This document shows positions 9,961 to 19,680 of a stretch of DNA of 33,209 nucleotides, piece after piece (position 1 is the first letter of the stretch; every line of letters starts with the position of its first letter). The DNA comes from Chara braunii. Lineage: Eukaryota; Streptophyta; Charophyceae; Charales; Characeae. The notes under the pieces were generated by a model. It ran no database searches and was not told the DNA's origin. It saw only the letters and a list, made by a program, of their open reading frames with translations. The DNA lies in assembly GCA_003427395.1 (NCBI GenBank), contig BFEA01000039.1, positions 342,808 to 376,016 of the forward strand, read 5' to 3'. The translations under genes were made by a program, and so were the position numbers.

Positions 9961-10519
9961 TCGGAAGAAGATCCGCCTCAATTCCCTACGATCGGGTACC
10001 GCCCTGTCCAAGTAATACGTGGCCAGCCATGCTAGCTCGGCTATCGAGGCCCTAAACTGAGTGGCCTTCCTAACTGCTCTCACCAACCTTTGATGACTAT
10101 CTACCCTCCCGAAGATCAAAACTCGGTTAGAAACCTAGGTGTTGTTGTAGACATGACCACAATTACTCTGGGGAGCTCCCAAACGTATGCGCATCGAACC
10201 AAGTACTGAGCTATGGTATCTTACTCTGCCGAAAATTCCCCAAACAACCGAGAACTGTACCTACAGCTGAGAGATATTAGATAGAAGAGTGTCTCGCAAC
10301 GGCTATCAGTAGAAACCTGCACTCATCGGATGATAAATATATTTTAAGGTTCACCTGACACTCGATCCTCACCCACAGGAAAACTCCTTCTCTTACTATC
10401 AGCCCTTGCTCTCTGGTGGGTCTATACTTGCTTCTCCCTTCCAATGGCCGACTCACGACATGAAACGACCCTTCCTCGCGTCTACGATGAATTTGGGTGT
10501 CTGATTCAATAAATACCAT
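9919..10519 (-). pseudogene. Decayed start of the pre-Gag coding tract
   Basis: Two short open frames (10,277-10,519 and 9,919-10,119) lie on the same strand as the rest of the element. The first includes SRPLEGRSKYRPTREQGLIV and VRIECQVNLKIYLSS, which loosely resembles the beta-rich segment near 7,700. The second, SHQRLVRAVRKATQFR followed by Arg-rich sequence, is probably out of frame at its end. No family is recognised and the true start of the ORF cannot be fixed. Confidence 0.35.
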
Positions 10520-10529
10520 TCCTAATCAA

Positions 10530-11324
10530 CTGCCAATAGTTCTCTCAATGCTCCTTTCCCTGTGCCCACTCTCGGACTAACGAGCTCACAACCCCCCGTG
10601 ATAGGCCTCCAGTGATCGCTCCTATATCCCCTCAAGACGTCAACAGACCTAGGAAATAATCGCCCTTTGGCGTATCTTTCCCTTGATCAGCGCACCGTCA
10701 TCACTGGCCTACCACCTCCGTCACGACCTGGATAAGAGTTGGCCAACTCATGTGCCCTAGGGTGGACCGAAGTCACACTCGAACGAAGGGGTGGTGTCTC
10801 ACTCGTGCATCCTCACTCTCGTATCCATGCCTCTACTCGGTCCACCTCAGGCATGGTCTCTCACCAACTCGTGCTGTGGTTCAACCCTCCCAGTTATCCA
10901 TCACGATCAACTAGCCTATCTAGTTCTCTCCCAACTGCTTGCAAATCCAGGGCGCTTCTCCCCTCCCCTTCAGTCCCTCCAATTCTTCCCCTGCTCACTT
11001 TTTTCTCTCTTGGAATTTAAATCAGGGTGGACTGACCAAAGGGTAGGGAAAGATCCGAACAATCTCCCTCAATCACAAGAAACATGTAGGAAGAAAAATA
11101 CAGGAAATCATAAGAATGAAAGAATCGATGAGATCATGAGAATGCAAAATCCATATCTCACCAGAAACGTCGAAAAACAGGTTGGTCGTCCATCGTCCGC
11201 TCGCTCTCGCTAGCGCTGCACCTGCACACACCAAGAAATATCCAGGCGTGAGTCCTGAAACAATCAACTCTAATTCTCCACGCCCCTTCAGTTACAAGCG
11301 GACCAAAGTCCCGAGAGGCAGCCT
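10530..11324 (-). other. Untranslated leader after the primer binding site
   Basis: Between the primer site and the first plausible coding segment there is about 800 bp without a convincing gene. On the minus strand the stretch at about 10,957-10,998 is purine-rich. Short open frames on both strands lack protein character. The stretch would be the 5' untranslated and packaging region of the element RNA. Confidence 0.5.
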
Positions 11325-11342
11325 TCCCCGGCAACGGCGCCA
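11325..11342 (-). other. Primer binding site, Asp-tRNA type
   Basis: The minus strand reads TGGCGCCGTTGCCGGGGA, the sequence complementary to the 3' end of plant tRNA-Asp, which many plant Ty3/Gypsy elements use to prime reverse transcription. It lies 1 nt inside a CA dinucleotide (minus strand, 11,344-11,345), the normal 3' end of an LTR. It fixes the 5' end of the internal region and the orientation of the element. Confidence 0.9.
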
Positions 11343-11839
11343 CTGTCGACCAGAAAAAGAAGTATGTCGGCATGCCGATCCGAACTTTATACTTCACGCC
11401 GTATCTATCACCCATGGGAAAGTTGGTCGGGGCTCCTGTAACCTACAAGAAACAGAGTTAGTCGATATCCACACAATGACTACTGAGATTGATTGAAGAC
11501 GTGACAATGAGAGACTCACGATCCGACATTCGACAGAAACATAATATGTATTTCCATTTAGTCTAAAATAATAGGGTCCTCTGCGCTAGTCCTAGTCCCT
11601 GAAACAGGTCCCACGTCCAAAACAGGAAAATCAGTTTGAGTCCCGACCGATCACACTAACAATCTGGGACGGATTATTCGTCCGATTGGGTGTTGTTGGT
11701 AACGTGCTCGCTGATCCCAGGGGACTGCGCTAGAGCTTTCTGTATCAGAGTCAGACTCTCGGGCCCACTGGGACCACTGCTCCAGTTCAAGTTCAACCAT
11801 AAGTCCGCTTGGGCGACGGTAATAAGGTCTCCGACGGTC

Positions 11840-12270
11840 TCCCTCCTGATCTTAGATACCTCGGCCAGATCTCGAGGAAACACCAATCTGATGTCGCGGT
11901 CCCCTGTCCGGCCGTTGAGTCTCTTTGCCTTAGTCCGATGTGCCGCTCCGAGTCTGATAGCCTCAACCTTAGGCTGGTGCCCCACCCTGATTCTGATATC
12001 GCGGACTTATAAAGTCCCGACCCTTGTCTCAAGAACCAGGACCTCGTCGACCCGTGCTCGAAGGTCCTGTCATGCAATAGGGGCCCCGGCTCATGGCCTG
12101 GTATCTCGACCTGATTCTATTAGGTCTAGTCTCGTCTGATGATCTCAAGCTGAGTTTAATGTCTCGGCCTCTCAGGCCGAATCTGATGGTCCCGGCCTCG
12201 ATCTGATACCCCGGTCTTGGTCGGCCTCAACCCGATAACCCAGTTTAAATCTCTTAGCCCTGATATTTCC
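11840..12270. repeat. Degenerate TCTGAT-n-CTCGG repeat array
   Basis: The pattern (T)CTGAT followed a few bases later by C-rich CGG recurs about ten times at roughly 20-60 bp intervals, for example near 11,888, 11,955, 11,990, 12,112, 12,135, 12,181, 12,206 and 12,259. The copies are badly diverged. It may be an LTR-internal minisatellite. Confidence 0.55.
12003..12017 (-). promoter_or_regulatory. TATA-like box inside a palindrome (possible LTR promoter)
   Basis: GGACTT and AAGTCC flank a central ATA, giving TTATAAA on the plus strand and TTTATAA on the minus strand. The position, about 660 bp before the LTR end, would fit the U3/R boundary. Direct support is only the motif. Confidence 0.35.
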
Positions 12271-12342
12271 CTAATCCGTAGAGTCCCGCAACCCCGGACA
12301 AATGAGTCACGCTGTCTTGTCCACAACACATTCCTTTGTAGA

Positions 12343-12382
12343 CTCACTTAAGTGAATCTGCCTCTGAAACTAGGGCAGATTC
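12343..12382. repeat. Adjacent palindrome and 9-bp hairpin
   Basis: TCACTTAAGTGA (12,344-12,355) is a perfect palindrome. Overlapping it, GAATCTGCC (12,354-12,362) is complementary to GGCAGATTC (12,374-12,382) with an 11-nt loop. Confidence 0.75.
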
Positions 12383-12636
12383 GGTAAAGAGAGTGAAAGT
12401 TTTTTCGTACTATGAGGCTCGTCAAACCTCGATCGCGTCGGGTCGTTCCACAACTCAGAAAGTCTAGACATGACCCGACATCCAATAGGCGGATCGTGTC
12501 TCACACATGTGAGGAGGCACGAGTGACGAACCATGGCGGAGGGAAAATGGCGCCCTCGGGTAAGCGACAGAGATGGCATGTGGGCGAGCTACCGGAAGGA
12601 AGGTCACACACTGGTGAAAAATGACAGAGACTGCGT

Positions 12637-12803
12637 GAAAAAAAAAAAAAGATGGAGGCGCACAAATGATAGAAGAATGGGGGCACGATAAGGAGGGAAC
12701 GTGGAGGTAGTGCTCGAGAGAGAGAAGGAGAAGGAGGAGAAAAGCGAGACGAGAAGAGGAGGAAGCGTAGAGAGAAGAAGTAGAAGGAAGAAGCAAAAAA
12801 AGG

Positions 12804-12840
<37 letters not shown>
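12637..12840. repeat. Purine-rich tract ending in a 37-A run
   Basis: A GA-rich stretch begins with about 13 A near 12,637 and ends with 37 consecutive A at 12,804-12,840. There is no clear retroposon body or target-site duplication, so I call it simple sequence. The flanking 12,400-12,640 holds no gene I can support. Confidence 0.8.
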
Positions 12841-12842
<2 letters not shown>

Positions 12843-12977
12843 AGAAGGGCGACTTTCTTACATATTGAATACGCGTTGTGTCGGTCGTATCCCCGCGTGT
12901 CAAAGATCTCGGTATGCTGCACTTCGCGATGGATCGACGTACGCTGAAAATGAGAGGACAGGTAAGTCTTCAATCAT

Positions 12978-13275
12978 GCGGCTTACCTCATGGTACTTCC
13001 AACGATAGGATGAGATTGATCGAATGAAGATCCGCTAGAAGATGGAAATATACACTACGGCTATGTATGTGTGTGTGTGAGTGAGTGTGTCGATCGCGCA
13101 ACCGACTCATGCTACTTCCATCGATAAGATGAGTAGAAAAACGGATGAATAAATCGCTAAAATATGGAAAACGCACATTACCAAACGAATGAATCTAACG
13201 CTAGGACATGAAAGTACACATCGCTACGTTTGTGTGTATGTGTACGTACGTGTGTGTGTGTGTGTAAGTGAAGAG
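12978..13275. repeat. Diverged tandem duplication with GT-rich tracts
   Basis: CTCATG-n-TACTTCCAnCGATA-n-GATGAG appears at about 12,988 and again at 13,106. Each copy is followed by GAATGAA-n-ATC-n-GCTA-n-ATGGAAA and then a TATGTGTG-type GT-rich run (13,064-13,092 and 13,229-13,264). A partial third CGAATGAATC-n-GCTAG unit lies between. Confidence 0.65.
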
Positions 13276-13299
13276 CGAGAGAGAGTGAGGCATCAAGGA

Positions 13300-14000
13300 G
13301 TGAAAGAAGGTCGGCGTTGTCGGTGCGAATACCCTGACAAGGGTATCCGTCCTAGTTTTTGCAAGTGACCGGAAATAAGAGTAAAGGTCTAAAGTGTACT
13401 GCGCGAGACGCGCCTAAGTCTGTTTGGTTACATAGGTAAGATGCTTGATTAGAGTAGAGCGGGTGTGGGCAGGCGGGATTAAGGCGCACGCGGGATTAAG
13501 GCGCGCGTGTGATTTTTCTACTTTGGGTTATGCAACCGGCATAATTGGCCGGCCTGACTTTGGTTACTAGGAGTATTAGGTGCCCTTGGTAGGGATAGGT
13601 GACCGTTGGTTGTCTAACGTGCGACGTAGGGTGCGAGGCGGCCACGGCGCAAAAGGGCAAACCGGCATGGGAGCCTAGCGGTGGCGTGCCTAAAGGGAGG
13701 TAGGAATGAGGGTTGGGGCTGCATCCCAGGCCTGGCGGCTGCGCCGCACCGGTTCATATGGAATACCGCGCAGGCCAGTACCATGCTTGGGCTTAGCCTT
13801 ATAGGTTATGATGCCGGATTGTTACGGCGGAGATATGGGAATCGAGGCCAGCGGGCAGCGGAGCAGAGCAGCGTAAAGAAGGCCGAGGGGTTGAGGGTCC
13901 TGTGGGACTATCCCGTTTGGTTTTTGCTGGGGAGTCCGACCGCAGGCCCGAGAGGGAGGGACGAGGACCAAATACCAACGGTCTACTCCCCTATTTCAGC
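13300..14000. other. No supported gene; small duplications and hairpins
   Basis: ATACCCT (13,329-13,335) and AGGGTAT (13,340-13,346) form a 7-bp hairpin. A GCGGGATTAAGGCGC unit is duplicated in tandem at about 13,473-13,506. CCGGC and GCCGG form another hairpin near 13,542-13,557. The plus-strand 108-codon frame at 13,681-14,007 shows no recognisable motif. Confidence 0.5.
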
Positions 14001-14025
14001 TTCCTAAAGATTTTTCTAAGTTTCA

Positions 14026-14066
14026 TTATTATTATTATTATCATTTTTCTTTTATTTATTTTTATT
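14026..14066. repeat. ATT-rich simple repeat
   Basis: Imperfect ATT and TTTA runs. A second A/T-rich run of AAATA/TATA units lies at 14,212-14,242. Confidence 0.85.
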
Positions 14067-15322
14067 ATTATCCCGTTTCTGGCGGTCCGGTATCAGGACC
14101 GGCCGTAGACCCAAGAGCTTAGCTCGATAGGTACACCATTGACTTGCTGAAAAGCAGATCCTGCAGGCGGGGGCTGATCTTGTGCAGCCTCATTGTGGGG
14201 CGGGACGTCAATAAATAAAATAAAAATAAATATATATATAATTTTTGGGGAGAAATTTTTCATAAGAGCTTGGGTAACTTGTGGAGGGAGCCGTATGAGC
14301 AGCGAAGGACCAGATTGTTGTTTGCTGCAGACGGCCAGGGCTGAGTTCCATCTGAAAAGGTGCAGCCGTGTGACCCAAACCTTGTTGAAAAACCTCCAAT
14401 TGCGTATTTTGCAGGTTTGTGGTCGCCTTGTGAGCGTGTCATTGGGAGCCATGAAGTGACGGACCATGCTTGGGCGGCGGAGCAAGGCGGAGGCCGCAGC
14501 AGCAGCACTAAACGTGCGCAACTGTGTGCACAAGAACCTTCTCCACTTGGTCCTCGCAGGTCTCAATTCAAGTACTTGGCTGCTACCATTAAGATGTGCA
14601 GCAGGCCCTGCGTCACCCAGGCTCCGCAACAGGCAGGTGCCTTCACACTTGTGGCAGCATGAAATTGTGGTGGCTGAGCAAATAGGCCGGACCCTTCAAG
14701 CGCTATCCCTACTTTGGGGCTGATGAAAAGAGCAGGGGAGCTGATACTACCTCCATAGTGGATTGGATAATTGTGTCCGCTGTCCTACGGATAGTATCAA
14801 TCAGCATCATTCGTGGTGCCTAGATCTAGCCCGCAGTTTGGTACCGGCAGGCCCAGAGGGGTTCTGGGTGGAGGCTGCAGCGATACTGAGGTGCTGTTTC
14901 AGAGTTGCAGTGTGAGCAGGACCATACGGGCCCATAAGCAGTGTACCATATCTGCAGAACAAGGCCAGGGGAAATTCAGATTGGGGTTGCGGCGACACTG
15001 GCGTGCTTTTCATTCGTTAGACTTGGGTATATGGGCGGGAGACCAATCAGCCAGCTTGTAGTAGGCATCCCCCGAGGTCTCAGTCATAAATAGTGGGACT
15101 GCAGAGCGACATTCGTTGCTTTGCCATGAGACCAGGCCCTATTGTAGTAAGCCTGTCTCCCAGTTGTGGATCTCCAATCCCTCTAAGTGGCACGGCTCGA
15201 CCGTTAAGTTGTTGAGTTCGTGTGCCAATGCGCCCTGCCAGCCATGGATGCGCTTGCTGCTGCCTGGCTGGTTCTGTCAGTTGTCATATGCTAGTCTCAA
15301 GAACTAGGCCGGGCAAAGGGAG

Positions 15323-15328
<6 letters not shown>

Positions 15329-15367
<39 letters not shown>
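15329..15367. repeat. AG dinucleotide microsatellite
   Basis: About 19 AG units within a wider purine-rich stretch (15,310-15,480). Overlapping Arg/Glu frames on the plus strand and Ser/Leu frames on the minus strand are products of this composition. Confidence 0.95.
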
Positions 15368-15371
<4 letters not shown>

Positions 15372-15768
15372 AAGGTGAATGAGAAGGCGGGTGAGAGTGA
15401 ATACATGAAAGAAGGGGGGGCGAGAGGGCGTGAGCACGAAGAAGAACGAGCGCGCTCGGAAGAAGAGAAGAAGGCGGTGACAGACTGAAGGAGAGGGACT
15501 GAAACTGGACGTGGGTTTGCACCACGTGCACTCGAAACAGATATTGGAGATGACGACTGAAAGAGAAGAAAGAGAGTTGATCGGTCATTTCCCAACCGAT
15601 TTTGACAAGAGAAGAAGCTAAGTGGGGGTTTTGGGGGTGGGCGACCTCGATTTTGTGGTTAGATTAGGTGGAAAATCAGTAGAAGAAGGAGTAACAGAAA
15701 AAAGAGGTGCGCGGGAAGGTCGAAGAGAAGAAAATGGTGGGAGCAAAGACGTGTATCTCGCCCGATTC

Positions 15769-16600
15769 TCAACGGAATCGAGCGAGGTAACATCCTAACC
15801 CGGGGTTTTGGGTCATTGCGAACGCGATGGCATCGAACGATTTTGGGGTTGAGATGTGGGTATGAAGGTATGGCCGTTTTTTACCGCGCCCAGGAGTACG
15901 GGCAATGCACCTTCCCGTGATTTGGGCCGGAGATTCGTCCTCACTCTGCTCAGTGAGGGCCCAGCCAGAGGCGGGCAAGTCTGTGACAGCGTATCCCGAC
16001 GAGCAGAGTTCGTTCTCGCTGCCTGCTGAACTCTCTCAGCGAAGTTGGGGTGCAAGACGCTGATCGCTCCTCTCCTGGCGGCCATCAGCAGTGGGGGTAC
16101 TGGTACACCTGCCAACGGAAGGTTCATGCTCACTGTATGTATTCTAGAAATCCAGCTAGCAGCGATTGTCACTACCGCCATCATCATCGCGGCAGCCATC
16201 ACCGACAGAGTTGCTGCTTTTGCTATCAGGTGATATCCGTCATGGTTGGGGTGTTGCCTTGGTGAGCCGCTGTATGAAGTAGGGTCGTGAACATGGTCCT
16301 GGAGTCCGCTGATCTCCCCTCACCCAGCTCGGAGTCTCCATCTTTGTCGTCGGCCGGGCCCCCAGTCGTGGCTTTGAACGAAGCTGGCCAATCTAGGGGC
16401 CAGGTGCATCCGTGAATTGGGAGTTGTACACACTCATGCACGAAGGAAAGTGTGGAACTCACCTGATTCTTGACGAGCTCAGGTGAGGGAAGAGACGAAG
16501 TGGGGAGTTCCGGCGACGCGAGTAGCATGAAAGGGTGGAGGCTACCTGTGGACGGGTGGTTTGGCCAAGCCATGTAATCTAAGCTGCGCCGCGACACAGA
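15769..16600 (-). other. Possible minus-strand exons of a Ser/Pro-rich gene
   Basis: Several minus-strand segments look more protein-like than random and end at splice-donor-like sites. One ends ASPELPTSSLPSPELVKNQ and is followed directly by CAG|GTGAGT (intron starting at 16,462). Another reads TEQSEDESPAQITGRCIART and PGRGKKRPY (15,769-15,978). No domain is recognised, the frames do not join without introns, and no acceptor can be fixed. This could be the 3' part of a gene whose Gln-rich part is at 16,830-18,320, or it could be chance. Confidence 0.25.
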
Positions 16601-16604
16601 GGTT

Positions 16605-16657
16605 ATATATGTATGATGAGTCGGTGAAACTCCGACGAAACAGTTTGTCACAGCCCC
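16605..16657 (+). ncRNA. Hammerhead-ribozyme-like sequence, core position 3 altered
   Basis: The plus strand reads TGATGA (16,614-16,619), stem II GTCGG/CCGAC (16,620-16,624 and 16,632-16,636) with a 7-nt loop, then GAAA (16,637-16,640). Stem III is ACA/TGT (16,640-16,642 and 16,646-16,648) with a GTT loop, and C at 16,649 sits at the cleavage position. Stem I begins TGT/ACA (16,610-16,612 and 16,650-16,652) and may resume as GAGG/CCTC outside an internal loop. This matches the hammerhead layout with a very short stem III. The base before TGATGA is A, where the consensus has an essential C, so activity is doubtful as sequenced. It may be a decayed retrozyme-type or satellite ribozyme. Confidence 0.6.
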
Positions 16658-16718
16658 TCGTTTGTTGTCCTCTTCTCTCTCTCTGCCTACGGTTTACCGG
16701 GCAGTTCTGTTTGTGACG

Positions 16719-16755
16719 ATATATATATATATATATATATAATATATATATATAT
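16719..16755. repeat. TA dinucleotide microsatellite
   Basis: About 18 TA units with one interruption, 60 bp right of the hammerhead-like sequence. Confidence 0.95.
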
Positions 16756-16829
16756 GTACCTTCCCGTAGTAGAGGGGAAGATTCATTCGCATCTTACAAA
16801 GTATTGTGGGGCAATAAATGATAACGTAC

Positions 16830-17165
16830 CGGCGACAGTGAGCGCGCCGATTGAAAGGGAGGGGAGACAGAGCGCTGGATTTGGAGTTTGGTTGTTAAGA
16901 CTGCAGAATCTACCTGCTGGCTGGAGTCTTGCCCGTATTGTTGAATGGAGTGACTGAGGGTTGGTTGTGGGGTCGTAGCCGATAGGCAAGCATAACCGCT
17001 ATCGAACGGAGAAAGCAACAAACCAGCCATGGAGGAGTAGACTTACCTATAGCCGGCATATTAGCAGGCCCCTGAGTGGAAAAGGGGGGTTGAGCTCGTC
17101 GAAAAGGATAAGAAGGCATGTTGGTGACTACCGCTGCATACCTTGGGAGCTGATTATGGGCTGCT
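16830..17165 (-). other. Possible Gln/Ser-rich exons with a consensus splice donor
   Basis: The minus strand gives HNQLPRYAAVVTNMPSYPF, then RRAQPPFSTQGPANMPAI, ending at a perfect AG|GTAAGT donor (intron starting at 17,046). Downstream, another frame (16,835-16,985) reads TPQPTLSHSIQQYGQ, then DSSQQVDSAV, ending near a weaker donor (CCG|GTACGT). The gap between them is only about 50 bp, very short for an intron. The composition matches the Gln-rich tract to the right, so the two may belong to one low-complexity gene or a decayed copy of one. Confidence 0.3.
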
Positions 17166-18320
17166 GCAGGAGCTATGTGTGGGCTATTGTTGCAGCTGGC
17201 AACAACTACTACTGTTTACTGCGTCCGGGCACGGGTTGTTGTTACTGGCAGCAACTGCTGTAGGCTGAGCACAGGCTACCGCTGCAGGTTGCTGTTAATC
17301 ATACCCATGCTGTGGACAGGGGGCGGACCTATTGCTGCTGCGGACCGAATGGGTATTGCCGTCATTGCTATGGATCACCCCTGAGCGCTGCCGCTGCATA
17401 CTACGGCGTACTGTGGCTGTATACGGACTGTGGCCGATGTGTGACTGTGGTTGTGTACTACGGACTGTACATAGGTTACTGCTGCGGACAGTTGTAGGTC
17501 AAGTACAGTTTGCTACTGCATACGGTGCACCAGATGCCACTGCTGCAAAACGAGCGCGGGTTGCTAAGGTTCCGGCAGGCTGCACACTGTGGACGCACAG
17601 CTGCTGGAACGCGTAGACTGAGTACTATTGTTGCAAGCATGCTGTTGTTGGTTGCTGCTGACCACCGCTATCGCACGCTGCTGGCTGCCCCATACTGTTG
17701 AGAGTTGCAGGCTATGGCAAACGGCTGCGGACTGTCGACTATTGTTGTTGCTGATTCACCACCGTTGTGTGCCGCTACTGTATCTACGATCTGTGCGCAG
17801 GCTACTGTTGTGGGTTGCGGTTGTCTGGGCGCAGGCTGAGGCGACAGTTATTGACGGAGGGGGGTTGTTGCGGCATACCGCGCTCGAACTACAGACTAAT
17901 CATTACGGATTGCAGGAACGGTTGCAGCAGGCCGAGGGAAGTTGCTGCTGCAGCGGACTGGGCAGAGACTACTGCCAGGGATAGTTGTTGAGGCGGATGG
18001 TGGCTACGTTTGGCTGCTACCTTGCTGCTGGCTACTATTGGCTGCCACAGTGGGCTGCAAGCGACTACAACTGCTGCAGGGTGGCTGTTGGCTGCGTGCG
18101 GGCTACTACTGCGCGTTGGGCACATGCTGCCGCTAGGGAGGGTCTGTTGCTGCGTACTGTACACTATGGATTGTTGTATACAGACCGCTGCTGCGTACGG
18201 CGTGCAGACCGCGGCTGCTGACTGAGAGTGGGTGAACTGTTGTTGTGTGCTGCTGTTGCGGGCTAGACACGTGTTGCTGCTGCGGACTAGACACATGCTG
18301 CTGCTGGTTCCATTGGACCA
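17165..18320 (-). repeat. CAG/CAA-rich degenerate tandem repeat, Gln/Ala-coding on minus strand
   Basis: Over 1.1 kb the minus strand is dominated by CAGCAG, CAACAA and GCAGTAGCC-type words in units of roughly 20-30 bp. The clearest part, at about 18,235-18,305, is three copies of a 24-27 bp unit coding SSPQQQH. A 135-codon frame (17,889-18,296) is rich in Gln, Ala, Ser and His. Elsewhere the CAGTAG variant puts stops in every frame. It is either a prion-like low-complexity exon that has decayed, or a trinucleotide-derived satellite that never coded. Confidence 0.6.
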
Positions 18321-18989
18321 CTGTTGAATACTACCGCTGCGTTCGAGGGTTAATGCACGCTGGGGTGCAGCAGCGAATGGGTTAAGTGGAGGTGCTGGAA
18401 TTCAAAGGAGGGGTCGGACTGGACGAGCAGGGGCTTGGTGCTACGAGTAGGAGATCGTCAGGAGGGGTTACTGCGGCAGTTTGCCTTCGTTGACCAAGCT
18501 GTCAGTTGGCTGCCATTGCGGGGCCCTCAGGCGATTGAAGACAACAAGGCCCTCTCACGCGAGTTTGAGCACACCCCTCCTCGATCTGAGAGTCTCAAAC
18601 CACTCTTTATCTGCCCTTCTAACTCTCAGTCTAGTCTATTGGTTACGAGATAAGGGCGGCAGGCGGGATTGCAACCCGTAGGTTCGCACCAAGACTCTGT
18701 GGGGAGTAATCCCACCGATTGCGGGAGCTCTGCCAGAACCTAGACGAGGTTCAGGAGGCAGGGAACCATCAGCTAATCCCTTACTATCTGTATAACCCAC
18801 TATACCCACGTTTGCATATCCCCCTATAGCTTGATTGTTGTATGCATGCATGTCCCTATGGTTGTTGCTTTTTATTCAGGACTTAACCAGACAAAGTAAA
18901 AGATTGCATGTATAAAGTCAATTCCAACTTCTTTGATTGATTGAAAGCAGGTTGTGGGGTTGCATTTGGGGGAAGGGTGCATGAAGTTT

Positions 18990-19680
18990 GACCGGGCCAA
19001 TCAAAGGTTGGGCAAGTTCTATAAGTTTGGGAAGGTCCAGTGCTATGTTTATTTTGTATTGCTTTGAGAACCAGATATGTTCCATAAGTTTGGGTGGTCT
19101 AGTTGCTCTGACTCGTGAGGGCTGAATGTGATTGCTTTTTCAGGAACCAGTCAAATCCATAAGTTTGGGTAGTCTGGCGGCTTTGTTTACTTTGGGTTTT
19201 TGTCAATTTCTTTTGCTTTGGCTTTATGAGAATGAACCAGGCTGAGGACCAAGACATGTTCCATAAGTTTGGGTGGTCTTGGTCCAACGCCTCGCACATG
19301 CTAGAACCGGAAGGTTATAACTTTGATATACTTTAATATTATACCATCTATGAACAGGCTAGTCAGGCAGGGTTCCATAAGTTTGGGTGGCCTGACTATA
19401 GCTTATCACCAATTGAAGAGAGTACTTAACTAAGAATAAACTTGTGGTACGAAGGGGCAGGCTGAGTCTTGAGCTGAAGATGATCGGCTCAACTATATGC
19501 TACGTCAAAAGACTAAGTACAGACAATTATATAAACCTTGGATACTTAAACAGTTCAGGGTGGCTAGGGTGGCCTAGTCATATGCCCAAAAAAGAGAAAA
19601 GTTGTTGTGCCCTGGTTTGTGTATACTTGTTGACTGGGCTAGACATGTTCAATAAGTTCGGGTGGTCTAGCCTTATGCCC
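18990..19680 (-). repeat. Hairpin array 1: conserved loop, covarying stems
   Basis: A loop close to ATGTTCCATAAGTTTGGGTG recurs at 19,076, 19,151, 19,256, 19,369 and 19,645, with a weaker copy at 19,013. The flanking arms differ but pair: GGACCAAGAC with GTCTTGGTCC (19,246-19,255 and 19,276-19,285, 10 bp); TAGTCAGGC with GCCTGACTA (19,360-19,368 and 19,390-19,398, 9 bp); GGCTAGAC with GTCTAGCC (19,037+600 to 19,644 and 19,665-19,672, 8 bp); AACCAGA with TCTAGTT (6 of 7); CCAG with CTGG. The C/A and A/C mismatches in the two weaker copies become G-U pairs if the minus strand is the RNA. Confidence 0.8.

Larger units (their letters stand above)
1030..12385 (-). mobile_element. Decayed, 3'-truncated Ty3/Gypsy LTR retrotransposon
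   Basis: On the minus strand the order is putative 5' LTR, Asp-tRNA-type primer binding site, a long unrecognised coding tract, Gag with CCHC knuckle, aspartic protease, reverse transcriptase, RNase H and integrase. The PR-RT-RH-IN order is that of Ty3/Gypsy. The copy ends inside integrase near 1,030, so the third catalytic glutamate, the polypurine tract and the 3' LTR are absent. All genes carry frameshifts or stops, and reverse transcriptase has lost two catalytic aspartates. About 10.3 kb separates the primer site from the break, with about 5.4 kb of it upstream of the Gag core, far more than the short leader typical of the group. The right boundary is uncertain because no second LTR is available for comparison. 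Confidence 0.88.
11344..12385 (-). repeat. Putative 5' LTR of the Ty3/Gypsy element
   Basis: The LTR must abut the primer site, and the plus strand starts with TG at 11,344 as expected for a minus-oriented LTR. A TATAAA-like box sits in a palindrome near 12,003-12,017, compatible with a U3 promoter. The other LTR is lost, so the outer end cannot be found by comparison. I place it tentatively after the palindromes at 12,343-12,382. The interior holds a degenerate CTGAT/CTCGG repeat. Open frames here look random. Confidence 0.5.

Noticed and set aside
12532-12562. ATG in a good context followed by a GGTAAGC donor-like site (plus strand)
   Set aside because: Only about ten codons, followed by purine-rich simple sequence; no further exon can be identified.
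12637-12840. Poly(A) tail of a LINE, SINE or processed pseudogene
   Set aside because: The upstream sequence is GA-rich simple repeat with no retroposon body, and no target-site duplication was seen.
14093-14629. 178-codon minus-strand open frame
   Set aside because: Includes A/T simple sequence translated as Ile/Phe runs and has no recognisable domain. A competing frame is equally plausible.
15222-15595. Arg/Glu-rich and Ser/Leu-rich open frames on the two strands
   Set aside because: Products of the AG microsatellite and the surrounding purine-rich tract.
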